From: an uncultured Ruminococcus sp.
GTDB lineage: Bacteria > Bacillota > Clostridia > Oscillospirales > Ruminococcaceae
Length of the DNA: 44,324 bases
NCBI RefSeq assembly: GCF_937915125.1
Contig: NZ_CALDMP010000053.1
Coordinates: forward strand, 1-44,324
Direction: 5' to 3'
Part shown: piece by piece, positions 24,056 to 33,462 of the stretch
Position numbering within the stretch: position 1 is the first letter of the stretch
Layout of the letters: each line of letters starts with the position of its first letter
The notes under the pieces: model-generated
Told to the model about the DNA's origin: nothing
Databases searched by the model: none
The model's input: the letters and a program-made list of their open reading frames with translations, nothing else
Position numbers and translations under genes: made by a program

Positions 24056-24937
24056 ATGAAAAAGAGAAGAGCGATATCCAGCCGGGATAAGACCTATTTG
24101 CTGATGATTCTTCCGGCACTGATTCTGTTTGTGGCATTCAATACCATACCGCTAATTACCGGTGCGGTCTACAGCTTTACCAATTACAGAGGTTACGGTG
24201 ATTTTGATTTTGTGGGACTGCGTAACTATATCGACCTGTTCAGTGACGAACGTGTGCGCAATTCCTACTTGTTTACCTTTAAATACGCCATTGCCGGAAC
24301 GATTCTGATCAATGTTCTGAGTCTTCTGCTTGCTATGGGACTGAACAGCAGAATCAAAGGCAAGAGCGTACTCCGTGGAATTTACTTCATCCCGAACATT
24401 CTGGGCGGACTGATTATTGGTTACATCTTCAGCTTTATTTTCACCTATATCATCCCGGCAATCGGAAAAGCTGCTCATATTGGTTTTCTGGAAAACAGTA
24501 TTCTGGCAAGTGAGAAATATGCCTGGATTGGCGTGCTGATCGTAGGTGTATGGCAGGCAGTCGCCATGAATACCATCATTTACATTTCCGGCTTGCAGAC
24601 AGTGCCTGGAGATATTTACGAAGCAGGTATGATCGACGGCGTAACACCGTGGCAGAAATTCTGGAAGCTGACCTTCCCCATGCTGCTGCCGTTTATTTCC
24701 ATTAATCTGATTCTGAGCACCAAGAATATGCTCATGGTATTCGACCAGATCGTCTCCTTGACAAAGGGCGGTCCGGCACAGAGCACAGAGTCCATCTCCT
24801 ACCTGATCTATAAGAACGGTATGGACGGCGGACAATTTGGATTCCAGAGTGCAAATGCAGTATTATTCTTTATTGTGATTGTGGCATTTGCCATCATTCA
24901 GATGAAAATGACAGGGAAAAAGGAGGAACAGCTATGA
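24056..24937 (+). CDS. Sugar ABC transporter permease, MalF/UgpA type
   Basis: 293 residues, six predicted membrane helices. The gene begins 3 bp after the binding-protein stop with AAGGGGG upstream. The first helix (TYLLMILPALILFVAFNTIP) and the cytoplasmic EAA loop YEAGMIDGVTPWQKFWKLTF, with its conserved Gly, contact the ATPase subunit. The C-terminal part FDQIVSLTKGGPAQSTESIS is typical of the MalF-like partner. It acts with the binding protein and the next permease to import an oligosaccharide. No ATPase gene is in the operon; in related bacteria a shared MsmK/UgpC-type ATPase serves many such importers. Confidence 0.93.
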   Translation: MKKRRAISSRDKTYLLMILPALILFVAFNTIPLITGAVYSFTNYRGYGDFDFVGLRNYIDLFSDERVRNSYLFTFKYAIAGTILINVLSLLLAMGLNSRIKGKSVLRGIYFIPNILGGLIIGYIFSFIFTYIIPAIGKAAHIGFLENSILASEKYAWIGVLIVGVWQAVAMNTIIYISGLQTVPGDIYEAGMIDGVTPWQKFWKLTFPMLLPFISINLILSTKNMLMVFDQIVSLTKGGPAQSTESISYLIYKNGMDGGQFGFQSANAVLFFIVIVAFAIIQMKMTGKKEEQL

Positions 24938-25782
24938 AAAAGGCAAAGAAGATCGGCGGTACCAATGTGCTGCTTACAGTATTGCTCATTTTGGGATGTG
25001 TCACAGTACTTTTCCCGCTGTACATGGCGGTCATAATCGCATTCAAGAATCCTTCGGAAATGACAAATGACATTGCCGGCGCATTGTCTTTCCCCAGCCA
25101 TTGGAGTCTGGATAATTTTGCAGAGGCAATGGAAGTCACAAACTTCTGGCACACCCTGGGGAACAGCATCCTCATCACAGGCGTGACCATCGTACTTTCT
25201 CTGGTGATTCATTCTATGACGGGATATGCCATCGGAAGAGGCATGGCACGGAAAAAGGGCTTCAAATTCGTGTACTTCTACATTGTCAGCGGTATGTTCG
25301 TACCCTTTGCCATCCTGATGATGCCCCTTGTAAAAGAGACAGCCCATCTGGGACTGGACAACCGCCTTGGTGTTATCCTGCTCTATGTGGTATTCTACAT
25401 GCCCATGAATGTCATGCTCTACAGCGGCTATCTGAAAAATGTCCCCATTGCCCTGGAGGAAGCTGCTGACATTGACGGCGCATCAACCTGGAAAACCTAC
25501 TGGACGATTATTTTCCCCATGATGAAGCCCATGCATGCAACGGTTGCCGTTCTGACAGCCCTGGGGACATGGAATGATGTCATGACACCCCTGGTCATTA
25601 TGTCCGGCTCGGAAAATACCACACTGCCGCTGGCACAGCTGAATTTCCAAACCCAGTTCGGTACGAATTATAACCTGGCATTTGCATCTTACCTGCTGGC
25701 ACTGATCCCCATTCTGATTTTCTATATCTTCTGTCAGAAACAGATCATCGGCGGTATTGCAAATGGTGCAGTAAAGGGATAA
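24934..25782 (+). CDS. Sugar ABC transporter permease, MalG/UgpE type
   Basis: 282 residues, overlapping the previous gene by four bases (ATGA), so translation is coupled. Six helices; the first segment is VLLTVLLILGCVTVLFPLYM. The EAA loop EEAADIDGASTWKTYWTIIF carries the conserved Gly and ATPase-contact residues. The C-terminus ending QKQIIGGIANGAVKG is the standard MalG-family tail. It completes the permease pair of the alpha-galactoside importer. Repeat copy K separates it from the GH36 gene, which probably belongs to the same transcript because no clear promoter was found in between. Confidence 0.93.
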   Translation: MKKAKKIGGTNVLLTVLLILGCVTVLFPLYMAVIIAFKNPSEMTNDIAGALSFPSHWSLDNFAEAMEVTNFWHTLGNSILITGVTIVLSLVIHSMTGYAIGRGMARKKGFKFVYFYIVSGMFVPFAILMMPLVKETAHLGLDNRLGVILLYVVFYMPMNVMLYSGYLKNVPIALEEAADIDGASTWKTYWTIIFPMMKPMHATVAVLTALGTWNDVMTPLVIMSGSENTTLPLAQLNFQTQFGTNYNLAFASYLLALIPILIFYIFCQKQIIGGIANGAVKG

Positions 25783-25806
25783 GGTGAGAATATGAAGCTG
25801 AACAAT

Positions 25807-25896
25807 CAAAGGTAACACCGCACAAAGAACACCTGACGGCTTTGCACGTCATATGCTTACCAAGCCGTCAGGCGTGATTGAATCAGTGATTTCTTA
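25807..25896. repeat. MITE-like repeat, copy K (chimeric ends)
   Basis: About 90 bp. The left end (AAAGGTAACACCGCACAAAG) is of the common type; the right end (GTGATTGAATCAGTGATTTC) matches the different end of copy M. The two halves are inverted copies of the same arm (CCTGACGGCTTTG and CCAAGCCGTCAGG), giving a hairpin between permease and GH36 genes. Confidence 0.8.
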
Positions 25897-25992
25897 ACAT
25901 CCTATCACTTCGAAATATTCAAATAGGCAATTTATATCGCGCGGGTTAACCATAACTTCGTGTGATATTCCTGCAATAAGGGGGAGATATTT

Positions 25993-28191
25993 ATGTCCAT
26001 TCGTGTTGAAGTACAGAAAAATGAGAAAATTTTCTACATTGAAACAGAACATTCCATGTATCAGATGAAAGTAGACAGATATGGCGTATTGAAGCATATC
26101 TGGTACGGAAAACGTACCGGATGGGATATGGATTATTTACTGCATTATCCAGATGTAGGCTTTTCAGGCAATCTCTACGATGCCGAAAATGACAGAACTT
26201 ATTCCCTGAACACACTGCCCCAAGAATACTCCTGTGAAGGTGTCGGTGATTTCCGGATCTCTTCCATTGCAGCAACGCATAAGAATGGCAGCAACGCGCT
26301 GGACCTGCGTTACAAAAGTCATACTATGAAAAGTGGAAAATATATGATTCCCGGACTTCCTGCTGTGTATGCCAATGAGGATGAAGCAGAAACACTGGAA
26401 ATCACGTTAAAAGATACTGCTTCTGACATCGAAGTGACATTGAAATATGGCGTATTGGAGCAGTTGGACATTATTACACGAAGCACTGTGATTCGAAATA
26501 GCGGTGTGAATTCCGTGACACTGACAAAGGCGGCAAGCCTTTGCCTGGACATTCCTCACGGTGACTGGAAATGGATGCACTTTTTCGGCAGACATACAAT
26601 GGAACGTCAGCCGGAATGTGTACCGCTGATGCATGGGATTCAAGAAAGCTCCAGTACAAGAGGAACTTCCAGCCATCAGCAAAATCCAACTGTATTACTC
26701 TGCGAGCCGGACTGCACCGAAACAAATGGCAATTGTATTGGAGCGGCACTGATGTACAGCGGAAGCTTTCAGACACAGGTGGAGCTTGATCAATTGCATC
26801 AGGTGCGTCTGGTCATGGGAATTCATCCGGATTTATTCCGCTGGAAATTGAACCCTAACGAAGAATTTTATACGCCTGAGGTGATTCTATCCTACAGTGC
26901 CACAGGTATGGAAACTTTGTCGCATCACTTCCATGAAGTGATACGAAAACATGTTTGCAGGGGGAAATATCAGCTTGCAGAGCGGCCTGTACTTATCAAC
27001 AACTGGGAAGCCACCTATTTTGACTTTGATGAAAATAAAATTTTAAAAATTGCAGAACAAGCTTCGGCATTGGGCGTAGACTTGTTAGTATTAGATGACG
27101 GCTGGTTTGGAAAACGTGACGATGACTGCTCCGGATTGGGTGACTGGGTTGTCAATACATCCAAACTGCACGGCGGTCTGAGCGATCTTGTAGAAAAAAT
27201 CAAGGCATTGGGCATGCGGTTTGGAATTTGGTTTGAACCGGAAATGGTTTCGGAGGACAGTGACCTATATCGGAGACATAAAGACTGGGTCATTCAGATT
27301 CCTGGTAGAAACCCCATGCGTGGGCGGTATCAGCTGGTACTGGATATGACCAATCCGGAGGTGCAAGAATATCTTTATCAGACCATCAGTGGTATTTTGA
27401 ACAGTGCAGATATTTCCTATGTGAAATGGGATATGAACCGCAGTATCAGCGATTGGTATACCGCTTGTTTGTCCGCTAAGAATCAAGGTGAAATGCCGCA
27501 TCGTTACATTCTAGGACTTTATAATCTGCTGGAGCGGCTAACTTCCGCTTTCCCAAATGTACTCTTTGAGGGATGCAGCGGCGGCGGCGGACGGTTCGAT
27601 GCAGGAATGCTGTACTACTGCCCGCAAATCTGGTGCAGTGACGATACAGATGCCTATGAGCGCACGAAAATTCAATATGGCACTTCGTTCTTCTATCCGA
27701 TTTCCACAGTTGGTTCTCACGTTTCCGCAGTTCCGAATCACCAGACCGGAAGAAAGACACCAATTGAAACCAGAGCAATCACTGCTATGGCTGGAAGTTT
27801 TGGTTATGAATTGGATTTGAATGCATTGTCCGAAGAAGAAAAACAAGCAGTTGCAGCACAGATTATACGATTCAAGAAATACAGTCCTCTCATTCACAAC
27901 GGAAACTATTACCGTCTGAGCAACCCCATGCAGGACAAATATGCCGTCTGGGAATTTGTATCAGCCGACCAGACGGAAGTATTGGTGCAAGGCATGGTAT
28001 TTCGCACAGAACCGAACATGCTGCAATACCGGATTCAACTGCGGGGTCTTTTACCGGAACAGCGGTATCGCCTGGAGGAAACTAGCGCAGTATATACGGG
28101 AAATGCATTGATGAACGGTGGTATTCTGCTGCCGAAAACATGGGGTGATTATGCGTCGTTAGAATTGCATTTGCGAAGAACGGAGGATTGA
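25993..28191 (+). CDS. GH36 alpha-galactosidase
   Basis: 732 residues, cytoplasmic (no signal peptide), with AAGGGGGAG upstream of the ATG. An N-terminal beta-supersandwich (about 1-325) precedes a TIM barrel (about 330-640) and a C-terminal beta domain. Signature segments are LLVLDDGWFGKRDDD, FGIWFEPEMVSEDSDL and YVKWDMNRSISDW, whose D480 is the nucleophile; FEGCSGGGGRFDAGML is followed by WCSDDTDAYER with D550 as acid/base. It would release galactose from raffinose-family or melibiose sugars brought in by the upstream ABC transporter. Length and motifs match intact GH36 enzymes of Firmicutes. A galactokinase stump follows. Confidence 0.95.
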   Translation: MSIRVEVQKNEKIFYIETEHSMYQMKVDRYGVLKHIWYGKRTGWDMDYLLHYPDVGFSGNLYDAENDRTYSLNTLPQEYSCEGVGDFRISSIAATHKNGSNALDLRYKSHTMKSGKYMIPGLPAVYANEDEAETLEITLKDTASDIEVTLKYGVLEQLDIITRSTVIRNSGVNSVTLTKAASLCLDIPHGDWKWMHFFGRHTMERQPECVPLMHGIQESSSTRGTSSHQQNPTVLLCEPDCTETNGNCIGAALMYSGSFQTQVELDQLHQVRLVMGIHPDLFRWKLNPNEEFYTPEVILSYSATGMETLSHHFHEVIRKHVCRGKYQLAERPVLINNWEATYFDFDENKILKIAEQASALGVDLLVLDDGWFGKRDDDCSGLGDWVVNTSKLHGGLSDLVEKIKALGMRFGIWFEPEMVSEDSDLYRRHKDWVIQIPGRNPMRGRYQLVLDMTNPEVQEYLYQTISGILNSADISYVKWDMNRSISDWYTACLSAKNQGEMPHRYILGLYNLLERLTSAFPNVLFEGCSGGGGRFDAGMLYYCPQIWCSDDTDAYERTKIQYGTSFFYPISTVGSHVSAVPNHQTGRKTPIETRAITAMAGSFGYELDLNALSEEEKQAVAAQIIRFKKYSPLIHNGNYYRLSNPMQDKYAVWEFVSADQTEVLVQGMVFRTEPNMLQYRIQLRGLLPEQRYRLEETSAVYTGNALMNGGILLPKTWGDYASLELHLRRTED

Positions 28192-28193
28192 AA

Positions 28194-28271
28194 ATGAAAC
28201 TGCAAACATTGATGCAAAAGCTGAAGGATGGCGTTTTTGATGAGCACAAGCTTTCTTGGCGAATGCGATGA
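28194..28271 (+). pseudogene. Stump resembling the start of galactokinase (galK)
   Basis: A GGAGG site immediately after the GH36 stop leads to an ATG and 25 codons (MKLQTLMQKLKDGVFDEHKL, five more, TGA). The wording is close to the first residues of many clostridial galactokinases, which begin with a short Leu/Lys helix and a (Y/F)DE motif. The rest is absent; the reading shifts after DEHKL. This suggests that galK once followed GH36 and was deleted. The match is short, so the assignment is moderate. Confidence 0.45.
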
Positions 28272-28401
28272 GGTACAACACATCTGCATCGGTGTTCCGA
28301 ATCAGGTGAAAATGAAAAGTTCCACCAATGACAATAATATGCCTAAATTATTGTTGTATCCGAAAATTCATTAACATATCAATCGTATTTTGAATAAATG
28401 A

Positions 28402-28433
28402 GAAATGCCCTGTGTACAAAACACAGGGCATTT
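28402..28433. terminator. Terminator-like hairpin after the alpha-galactoside operon
   Basis: Perfect 13-bp arms AAATGCCCTGTGT and ACACAGGGCATTT with a short loop. The T run is short, but position and stem strength fit the operon end. Confidence 0.65.
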
Positions 28434-28705
28434 GAAGGCGATATCAAATACATATATATCTGAATCTGCAAAGTTGAATTTTATAAAAGCTAAAAAGTGG
28501 CTATATTACGAAAAAACAAGATATTTTCCAACTTCGAAAAGTACACATTTTGGGTGAATAATTTTAAGCAAGAAAAAAATCTTGTTTAAGTCTAAAAATA
28601 AGGCGAAAACAGATATAAAGTCAATTTGAGTTTTGCGGATTCGAGTCTGAATATCCAACCGTGTAAATGCCAATAATAGCCACAAAAGAAAGTGGAGATA
28701 TTGGT
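28434..28705. other. AT-rich gap before the IS256 remnant, no gene seen
   Basis: No coding pattern. It is A/T-rich and includes a small palindrome CAAGA-n6-TCTTG near 28569-28585. The left end of the IS256-type element is expected somewhere after about 28640, but I could not define an inverted repeat because the right end is missing. Confidence 0.4.
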
Positions 28706-29664
28706 ATGAAAAACAGGAATCATGGATTAAGCGAAAAGGAAATGGAACTGGTAAAGTATCTGATGGCAGACTGCCAGAGCACAGGGGATATTAGAACAAA
28801 CTGAAGCGTCTGTTTGCCGGAACAATTGAACAGATGCTGGAGGCAGAAATGGATGAGCACCTTGGTTACGAAAAGAATTCTATTCTTGGAAACAACACCG
28901 GAAACAGCCGCAACGGCTATGGAAAAAAGACAATCACCAGTGATTACGGCGAGTGCGAAATTGCTGTGCTACGTGATCGCAATGGTGAATTTGAACCCAG
29001 AGTGATAGAAAAAAGACAAACGCGAACAGACGAAATCGAGCAGAAAATCATGGCGATGTACGCCAAAGGAATGTCCCAGCGTGACATTGAAGATACGTTG
29101 CGTGAAATCTACGGTTCGGAGATTTCACAGGGCTTAATTTCTCGCATTACCGACAAAATTCTTCCTGAGGTAAACGAATGGCAGAACCGTCCGTTAGACA
29201 AGATTTATCCGGTTGTTTTCTTTGATGGAATCGTATTCAATTCCCGCAAGGATAACAAAATTGTCAGCAAATGTGTGTACTCCGTTCTGGGAATCAATAT
29301 GGATGGACAGAAAGAGATTCTGGGTACGTGGATTTCAGAAAACGAGTCTGCCAGCTTTTACGCAAGTATTTGCTCTGATCTGAAAAATCGCGGTGTTACG
29401 GACATTTTTATTGCTTGTCATGATAATCTGACAGGACTGTGCAGTGCGATCAACTCAATTTTTCCTAAGACGAAAAATCAACTTTGCATTGTTCATCAGA
29501 TCCGGAACAGTTGTAAATTTGTGCCCTACAAGGACAGAAAAGCAGTATGCGCAGATCTGAAAAAAATCTACGGTGCAGTCAATCTTGACGATGCGGAATT
29601 TGCAAAAGAGGAGTTCCGTGAAAAGTGGGACAAGAAGTATCCGAACATTCTGAAATCCCGATGA
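28706..29664 (+). pseudogene. IS256-family (Mutator) transposase, frameshifted and 3'-truncated
   Basis: The frame opens at 28706 (MKNRNHGLSEKEMELVKYLM), meets TGA at about 28801 and continues in another frame as LKRLFAGTIEQMLEAEMDEH, so one base has been gained or lost near 28798. The rest reads GYEKNSILGNNTGNSRNGYG, MYAKGMSQRDIEDTLREIYG and VVFFDGIVFNSRKD (first catalytic Asp), then ACHDNLTGLCSAI (second Asp). The protein is cut after NILKSR before the catalytic Glu, where it joins the FtsX-like gene. Full family members have about 400 residues, so about a quarter is missing. It cannot be active. Confidence 0.88.
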
Positions 29665-30589
29665 TCGCACCAATGAAAGATATGGCAAAATATTTTGCAA
29701 TGTAAAGTCCTCTGATGCCGTTGTTTGTAAATCCAATGGCTTTCATCACGCCAATTTCACGGAATTCCTCGTTCATAGTGAAGTTGATCGTAAAATGAAG
29801 AATCACCATAGAAATCAGAATCAGACATATGCTGACAATCAGAACAATCGCTGCAATCAGCATATCCATAATGTACATCAGCTTGATTCCCGAATAGTTG
29901 ACATTCATGATCGTCTGCAAATCAAGATTATAAAACTGATCCATAAATTCCGGATCATTGGTATAAACCTCAATGGAATCCATGGTGCTTACCTGTTCAC
30001 TGTGAAACAGCTTAAAGTCATTTTCACTTACCAGAAAACGTGTCGTCCCAATCATTGCCGAACCGAAAAGAGCGGCCTTTGTATAGCCCTTCAAAGTGAA
30101 TTCCTTTTTGACGCCGTTTGCTTCTATTACTATTTTACAGCCCTCATAAAAATCATTTTCATCAGAGTTGAAAATTTCGGCGGTAACGTAAATCTCGCCG
30201 TCACGCACTTGGGTCAACTCATCGGCATTCCTGTCAAATACCTTTGTTCCGCTTATGGTTGATAAGCACAGGCTGTTTCCGTATTCAAACTGATCGCCGC
30301 TGATCGTAACATTAACAGGATCAATTTGAAGAAGCTCTGTACAGCTGTATACATAGTCGTTATCTTCGGCGAAGGTTTCAAAGCATTCCGTTTGTTTTTC
30401 ATCCGACATTGCAAACCAATAGTCGGGGACGTTGGCTTTTTCAAAATAGCTGTCCAGCGCAGTGGAAATGGTAAACAGATTGTTTGCACTGCTTGCAATG
30501 AACATCGCCGCCATTGTAATGAAGATCAACAGAATGACATTCATGGTCTTTTTTCGTTTCAGGTCTTTTTTAAGTATTCTGAGGTACAT
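29579..30589 (-). pseudogene. FtsX-like ABC permease, truncated by the IS256 remnant
   Basis: The ATG at 30589 has AAGGAG seven bases upstream (an ATG two codons earlier is too close to it). The N-terminal cytoplasmic Lys-rich segment and first helix (TMNVILLIFITMAAMFIASS) lead to an extracytoplasmic domain of about 200 residues, then two helices with MDMLIAAIVLIVSICLILIS and EEFREIGVMKAIGFTNNGIR, the FtsX signature. Native sequence ends after SFIGAIIG near 29660; the last residues (from SECSDTSC) are antisense IS sequence. FtsX-type permeases of peptide-resistance or export systems are about 650-800 residues, so over half is lost. No ATPase partner is nearby. Confidence 0.85.
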
Positions 30590-30881
30590 TTTCATGCTCC
30601 TTTCATTGTTGTGATTCCATTGTAGCATGAAAATTATTAAATAATCCTTAAATGGAATTTCGGAGCAAAAAACACTTTCTGATCACACTTCTGAAAATCA
30701 ATACAAGAAGCCTCACTGCTGGTACATAAATGCTCACCAAAAATGTCTAATTTTTTTCTGATTTGTTCGAATAAGGTATATCAGAAAGTAACAAAGGTAC
30801 AATCCCTTCCATACTGATCAGCATAATTCAAAAATTCATATAAATTTACTGACAGAACTTTTGCATTCGCTCGAATTCTAC
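30590..30881. other. Intergenic region, no gene seen
   Basis: Control region shared by the divergent FtsX stump and the PLD-ATPase gene. A possible minus-strand -10 TACAAT is near 30619. No repeat copy and no further gene were seen. Confidence 0.4.
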
Positions 30882-30910
30882 TTGTATTTCCGATAGAAAT
30901 ATGGTACAAT
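30882..30910 (+). promoter_or_regulatory. Sigma-A promoter of the PLD-ATPase gene
   Basis: TTGTAT (30882-30887), 17 bp spacer, TACAAT (30905-30910), 54 bp before the ATG. Good match, so the gene is probably expressed from its own promoter. Confidence 0.75.
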
Positions 30911-30964
30911 GATGGTGGATGAGTATTGTAGATAAAATAAGGAATAGACACTTTAGGAAGGGGT

Positions 30965-32947
30965 ATGAATATGGATCAAATTTCATTTTTTGATGATGAA
31001 GTCATTGAAAAGTCTGATTCTGTGGGGATGCTTAATGTTGTGAAACTGGATTTTGTGCAAGGGGCCTCCCTTTGCTGGAAAGATCTGTTTTCCGGATTTG
31101 ACCATCTTTATGCAATCACCTACTCTTCCGGAATCGGGTTTGTCAGCAAATTACTGGAACTGTTTGATTCGGCGGAAATCATTTTCGGCTGTGAACAGGT
31201 AATGTCCTATTCGCTCAATGAAGTCATGGCATATCAGACAAAGCTGATCGAGCGAATCCGAAGCTCCAAGGCAAAGGATTCCCTGATCACAAGAATCCAA
31301 GAGGAAACACTCCGACTCTATGTCACCAGAACAAAACTGTCCCACGAAAAGATCTACCTGCTTTCCGCGGATGACGGACGTAAGAGAGTTGTCATGGGCT
31401 CGGCAAATATGTCCTATCAGGCATTTGCAGGGCATCAGCGGGAAAACATTTCCTATATGGACAGTGATGAAGCATATGATTGGTACATGAACATCTACCA
31501 GTCCTTGAAAGAGGATTGTACGGATGAAATCACGGGAAACGCTCTGCTTGTTGCGGATCATTGTGAGCATCTGGATGAACTGCCTATTTCCCAGACAGTG
31601 AAGGTAAAGAAGGCACTGGCGATCGTTCCGGATGAAAGTAGTGCGGAAAATGTGGAATTTGCACTGGATGTTTCCAATCTTTCTGCAAAAATAAAGCCTT
31701 TGAATCCAAAAGCGGATAAGAAAGGAAAGATACTGCTGTCACCTACCAAAATCGTATCCATGCGCACTCATGCGAAGGAAACACAGGAACGTGAAAAAGA
31801 AACACGCAAGGAGTTCCCACAGCTGGTGCTTGATACGGACAATGGCACGGCAATGCTCAATGATGTGAAACTTGATCTCCATCCTGTAGATGATGAGATT
31901 CGCAATGATGTGGTGCTCTTCCTGCAATATATGGACGGCTACAAAAATTTCCATGGTGATTACGCCTACATGCAAAGGCGATACTTTGAATTTGCCAACT
32001 GGTTTTTCTGTACACCGTTTATGGGGATCATGCGTGATACGGCGATACGCTACAACCAGAATACATTACCGTATCCGATCTTCGGACTTGTGTACGGACA
32101 GAGTAAAGCAGGAAAGACCAGTTTTCTGGAAACTCTGCTCAAGATGATGATCGGGCAGAAAACCAGAATGGCTGCCCCCGAGTTTACAAGAAAAACAATT
32201 GATGGTCTGCGTTATGAAGTAAAGGGAGCACCGATTATTGTAGATGACCTCACACAGACAAGATTCACACAACATGCCATCGAAACGATCAAGAACGATG
32301 CCTTTGGTGTATCTGAAAAAATGGTGCATTATCCTGCGGTCGTCATCAGTGCCAATGAGGATGTAAAAGCCGTTGCGCCTGAAATCATCCGCAGAACTGT
32401 GATCTGTAGAGTACAGGCAGGTCTAACAAATACTGAGGTTATGAAAAGCAGCATTGTACGAAAAGTGCAGAAGAATATCGGGACGGCTTTTTATCGGGAA
32501 TATCTGCACAGGATGTTTGAATATGTGCCGGAGCTAATTGAGGACATGAAGGATGACGACATTGATGCTGCACCGGATATTTTAAAGCTATCCTCGGAAG
32601 TGATTTGTGAAATACTTTCGGAACATGCTGAACACCTGCCCAAATATGTCCGAAAGCTTTCATTGCAGGATTATTTCAGTGAGAAGGTAACAGGAAATCA
32701 CGCTATCCAGACAATTCGCACTGCATGGAAAACAAGTCGGAATTGTTTTGACATTGATAAAAAGACAAACACGATCCGATATAACGCTGGACAATCTTAT
32801 GACGCTGATCGTATCATTAAGGAATTGCCCGAAACGCTTGAACCTCGAAAATCCCGTGAATGGGTGATTATGAATCTGGATGAAGCAAGGGATTTCTTCG
32901 GAATTGATTTCAAAATGACATTATTGGATAGGATTAAAAAAGGATAA
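30965..32947 (+). CDS. PLD-like nuclease fused to a P-loop ATPase (candidate defence protein)
   Basis: 660 residues, soluble. Residues about 35-185 form a single-HKD phospholipase D-like domain: H127 and K129 in LSHEKIYLL, then a GSANMS motif at 145-150; such half-sites dimerise and often cut DNA. A charged linker (about 205-285) leads to an ATPase: Walker A GQSKAGKT (378-385), Walker B APIIVDDLT (422-430), a sensor-like N464 in VVISANED and Arg pair 476-477 in APEIIRRTVICR. The order resembles SF3/AAA+ helicase-like modules. A helical C-terminus follows. It is a single-gene unit with its own promoter and terminator, surrounded by mobile debris. The ATG at 30965 has AGGAAG close by; the ATG at 30971 is also possible. 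A role against phage or plasmids is inference. Confidence 0.8.
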   Translation: MNMDQISFFDDEVIEKSDSVGMLNVVKLDFVQGASLCWKDLFSGFDHLYAITYSSGIGFVSKLLELFDSAEIIFGCEQVMSYSLNEVMAYQTKLIERIRSSKAKDSLITRIQEETLRLYVTRTKLSHEKIYLLSADDGRKRVVMGSANMSYQAFAGHQRENISYMDSDEAYDWYMNIYQSLKEDCTDEITGNALLVADHCEHLDELPISQTVKVKKALAIVPDESSAENVEFALDVSNLSAKIKPLNPKADKKGKILLSPTKIVSMRTHAKETQEREKETRKEFPQLVLDTDNGTAMLNDVKLDLHPVDDEIRNDVVLFLQYMDGYKNFHGDYAYMQRRYFEFANWFFCTPFMGIMRDTAIRYNQNTLPYPIFGLVYGQSKAGKTSFLETLLKMMIGQKTRMAAPEFTRKTIDGLRYEVKGAPIIVDDLTQTRFTQHAIETIKNDAFGVSEKMVHYPAVVISANEDVKAVAPEIIRRTVICRVQAGLTNTEVMKSSIVRKVQKNIGTAFYREYLHRMFEYVPELIEDMKDDDIDAAPDILKLSSEVICEILSEHAEHLPKYVRKLSLQDYFSEKVTGNHAIQTIRTAWKTSRNCFDIDKKTNTIRYNAGQSYDADRIIKELPETLEPRKSREWVIMNLDEARDFFGIDFKMTLLDRIKKG

Positions 32948-33021
32948 CAGGCTATGTAAATTTCGAAAATAATACCGATATGTTTTAAAATTATATATGT
33001 TTCATAACGTATCAAAAAAAC

Positions 33022-33065
33022 AAGGAGTTGTCTGCACATAGGTACATTCAACTCCTCATTTTTGG
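33022..33065 (+). terminator. Terminator of the PLD-ATPase gene
   Basis: Arms AAGGAGTTG and CAACTCCT followed by CATTTTTGG, about 75 bp after the stop codon. The loop is about 18 bases. Confidence 0.65.
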
Positions 33066-33104
33066 AAATTGGAACATGGTGATTGGACTCTAAACAGAGA
33101 TTTC

Positions 33105-33283
33105 CTTGGGCAACACCGCAAAAAGAGCGCCTAGCGGCTTTGCACGTCATATGCTTGCATATTTTCCGTCATATTTCACAAAAATGCTCGTGAATACACA
33201 AAGTATTCACTGCGCTTTTTGTTTCATCTGACGAAAAATCTGACGGCGCATCTGACGCACAATCTTTGTGCGGTATTGCCATA
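33105..33283 (-). repeat. MITE-like repeat, copy L (full length, minus orientation)
   Basis: 179 bp from CTTGGGCAACACCGCAAAAA to CTTTGTGCGGTATTGCCATA, nearly identical to copy J in the interior. It lies between the PLD-ATPase and GH43 genes, which both read on the plus strand. Confidence 0.92.
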
Positions 33284-33364
33284 AATCTATCCAGATTGCA
33301 GGGCGTCTTCAGGCAAACAATATTTTTCATGGCGGGATTGTGCTAACAGATTGTCAGGAAGATC

Positions 33365-33391
33365 CTAACACATTTTCTGAAAAAGTGTTAG
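33365..33391. promoter_or_regulatory. Inverted repeat upstream of the GH43 gene
   Basis: CTAACAC-n13-GTGTTAG, 72-98 bp before the start codon. It could be an operator or a transcript hairpin. No convincing -35/-10 pair was found in this gap, only a TACAAT at 33430-33435. Confidence 0.4.
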
Positions 33392-33462
33392 AATAATGAT
33401 AGAAACTATGAAAAGTACACGAGAATCTGTACAATGTTAAACAATTTCAGGAGGGTAATATC

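Noticed and set aside
28240..28374. 44-residue frame overlapping the galK stump
   Set aside because: No ribosome binding site, no recognisable domain; probably chance.
28706..28830. Programmed frameshift in the IS256-type transposase
   Set aside because: IS256-family transposases are normally made from one frame and no slippery sequence is seen; with the 3' truncation, a mutation is simpler.
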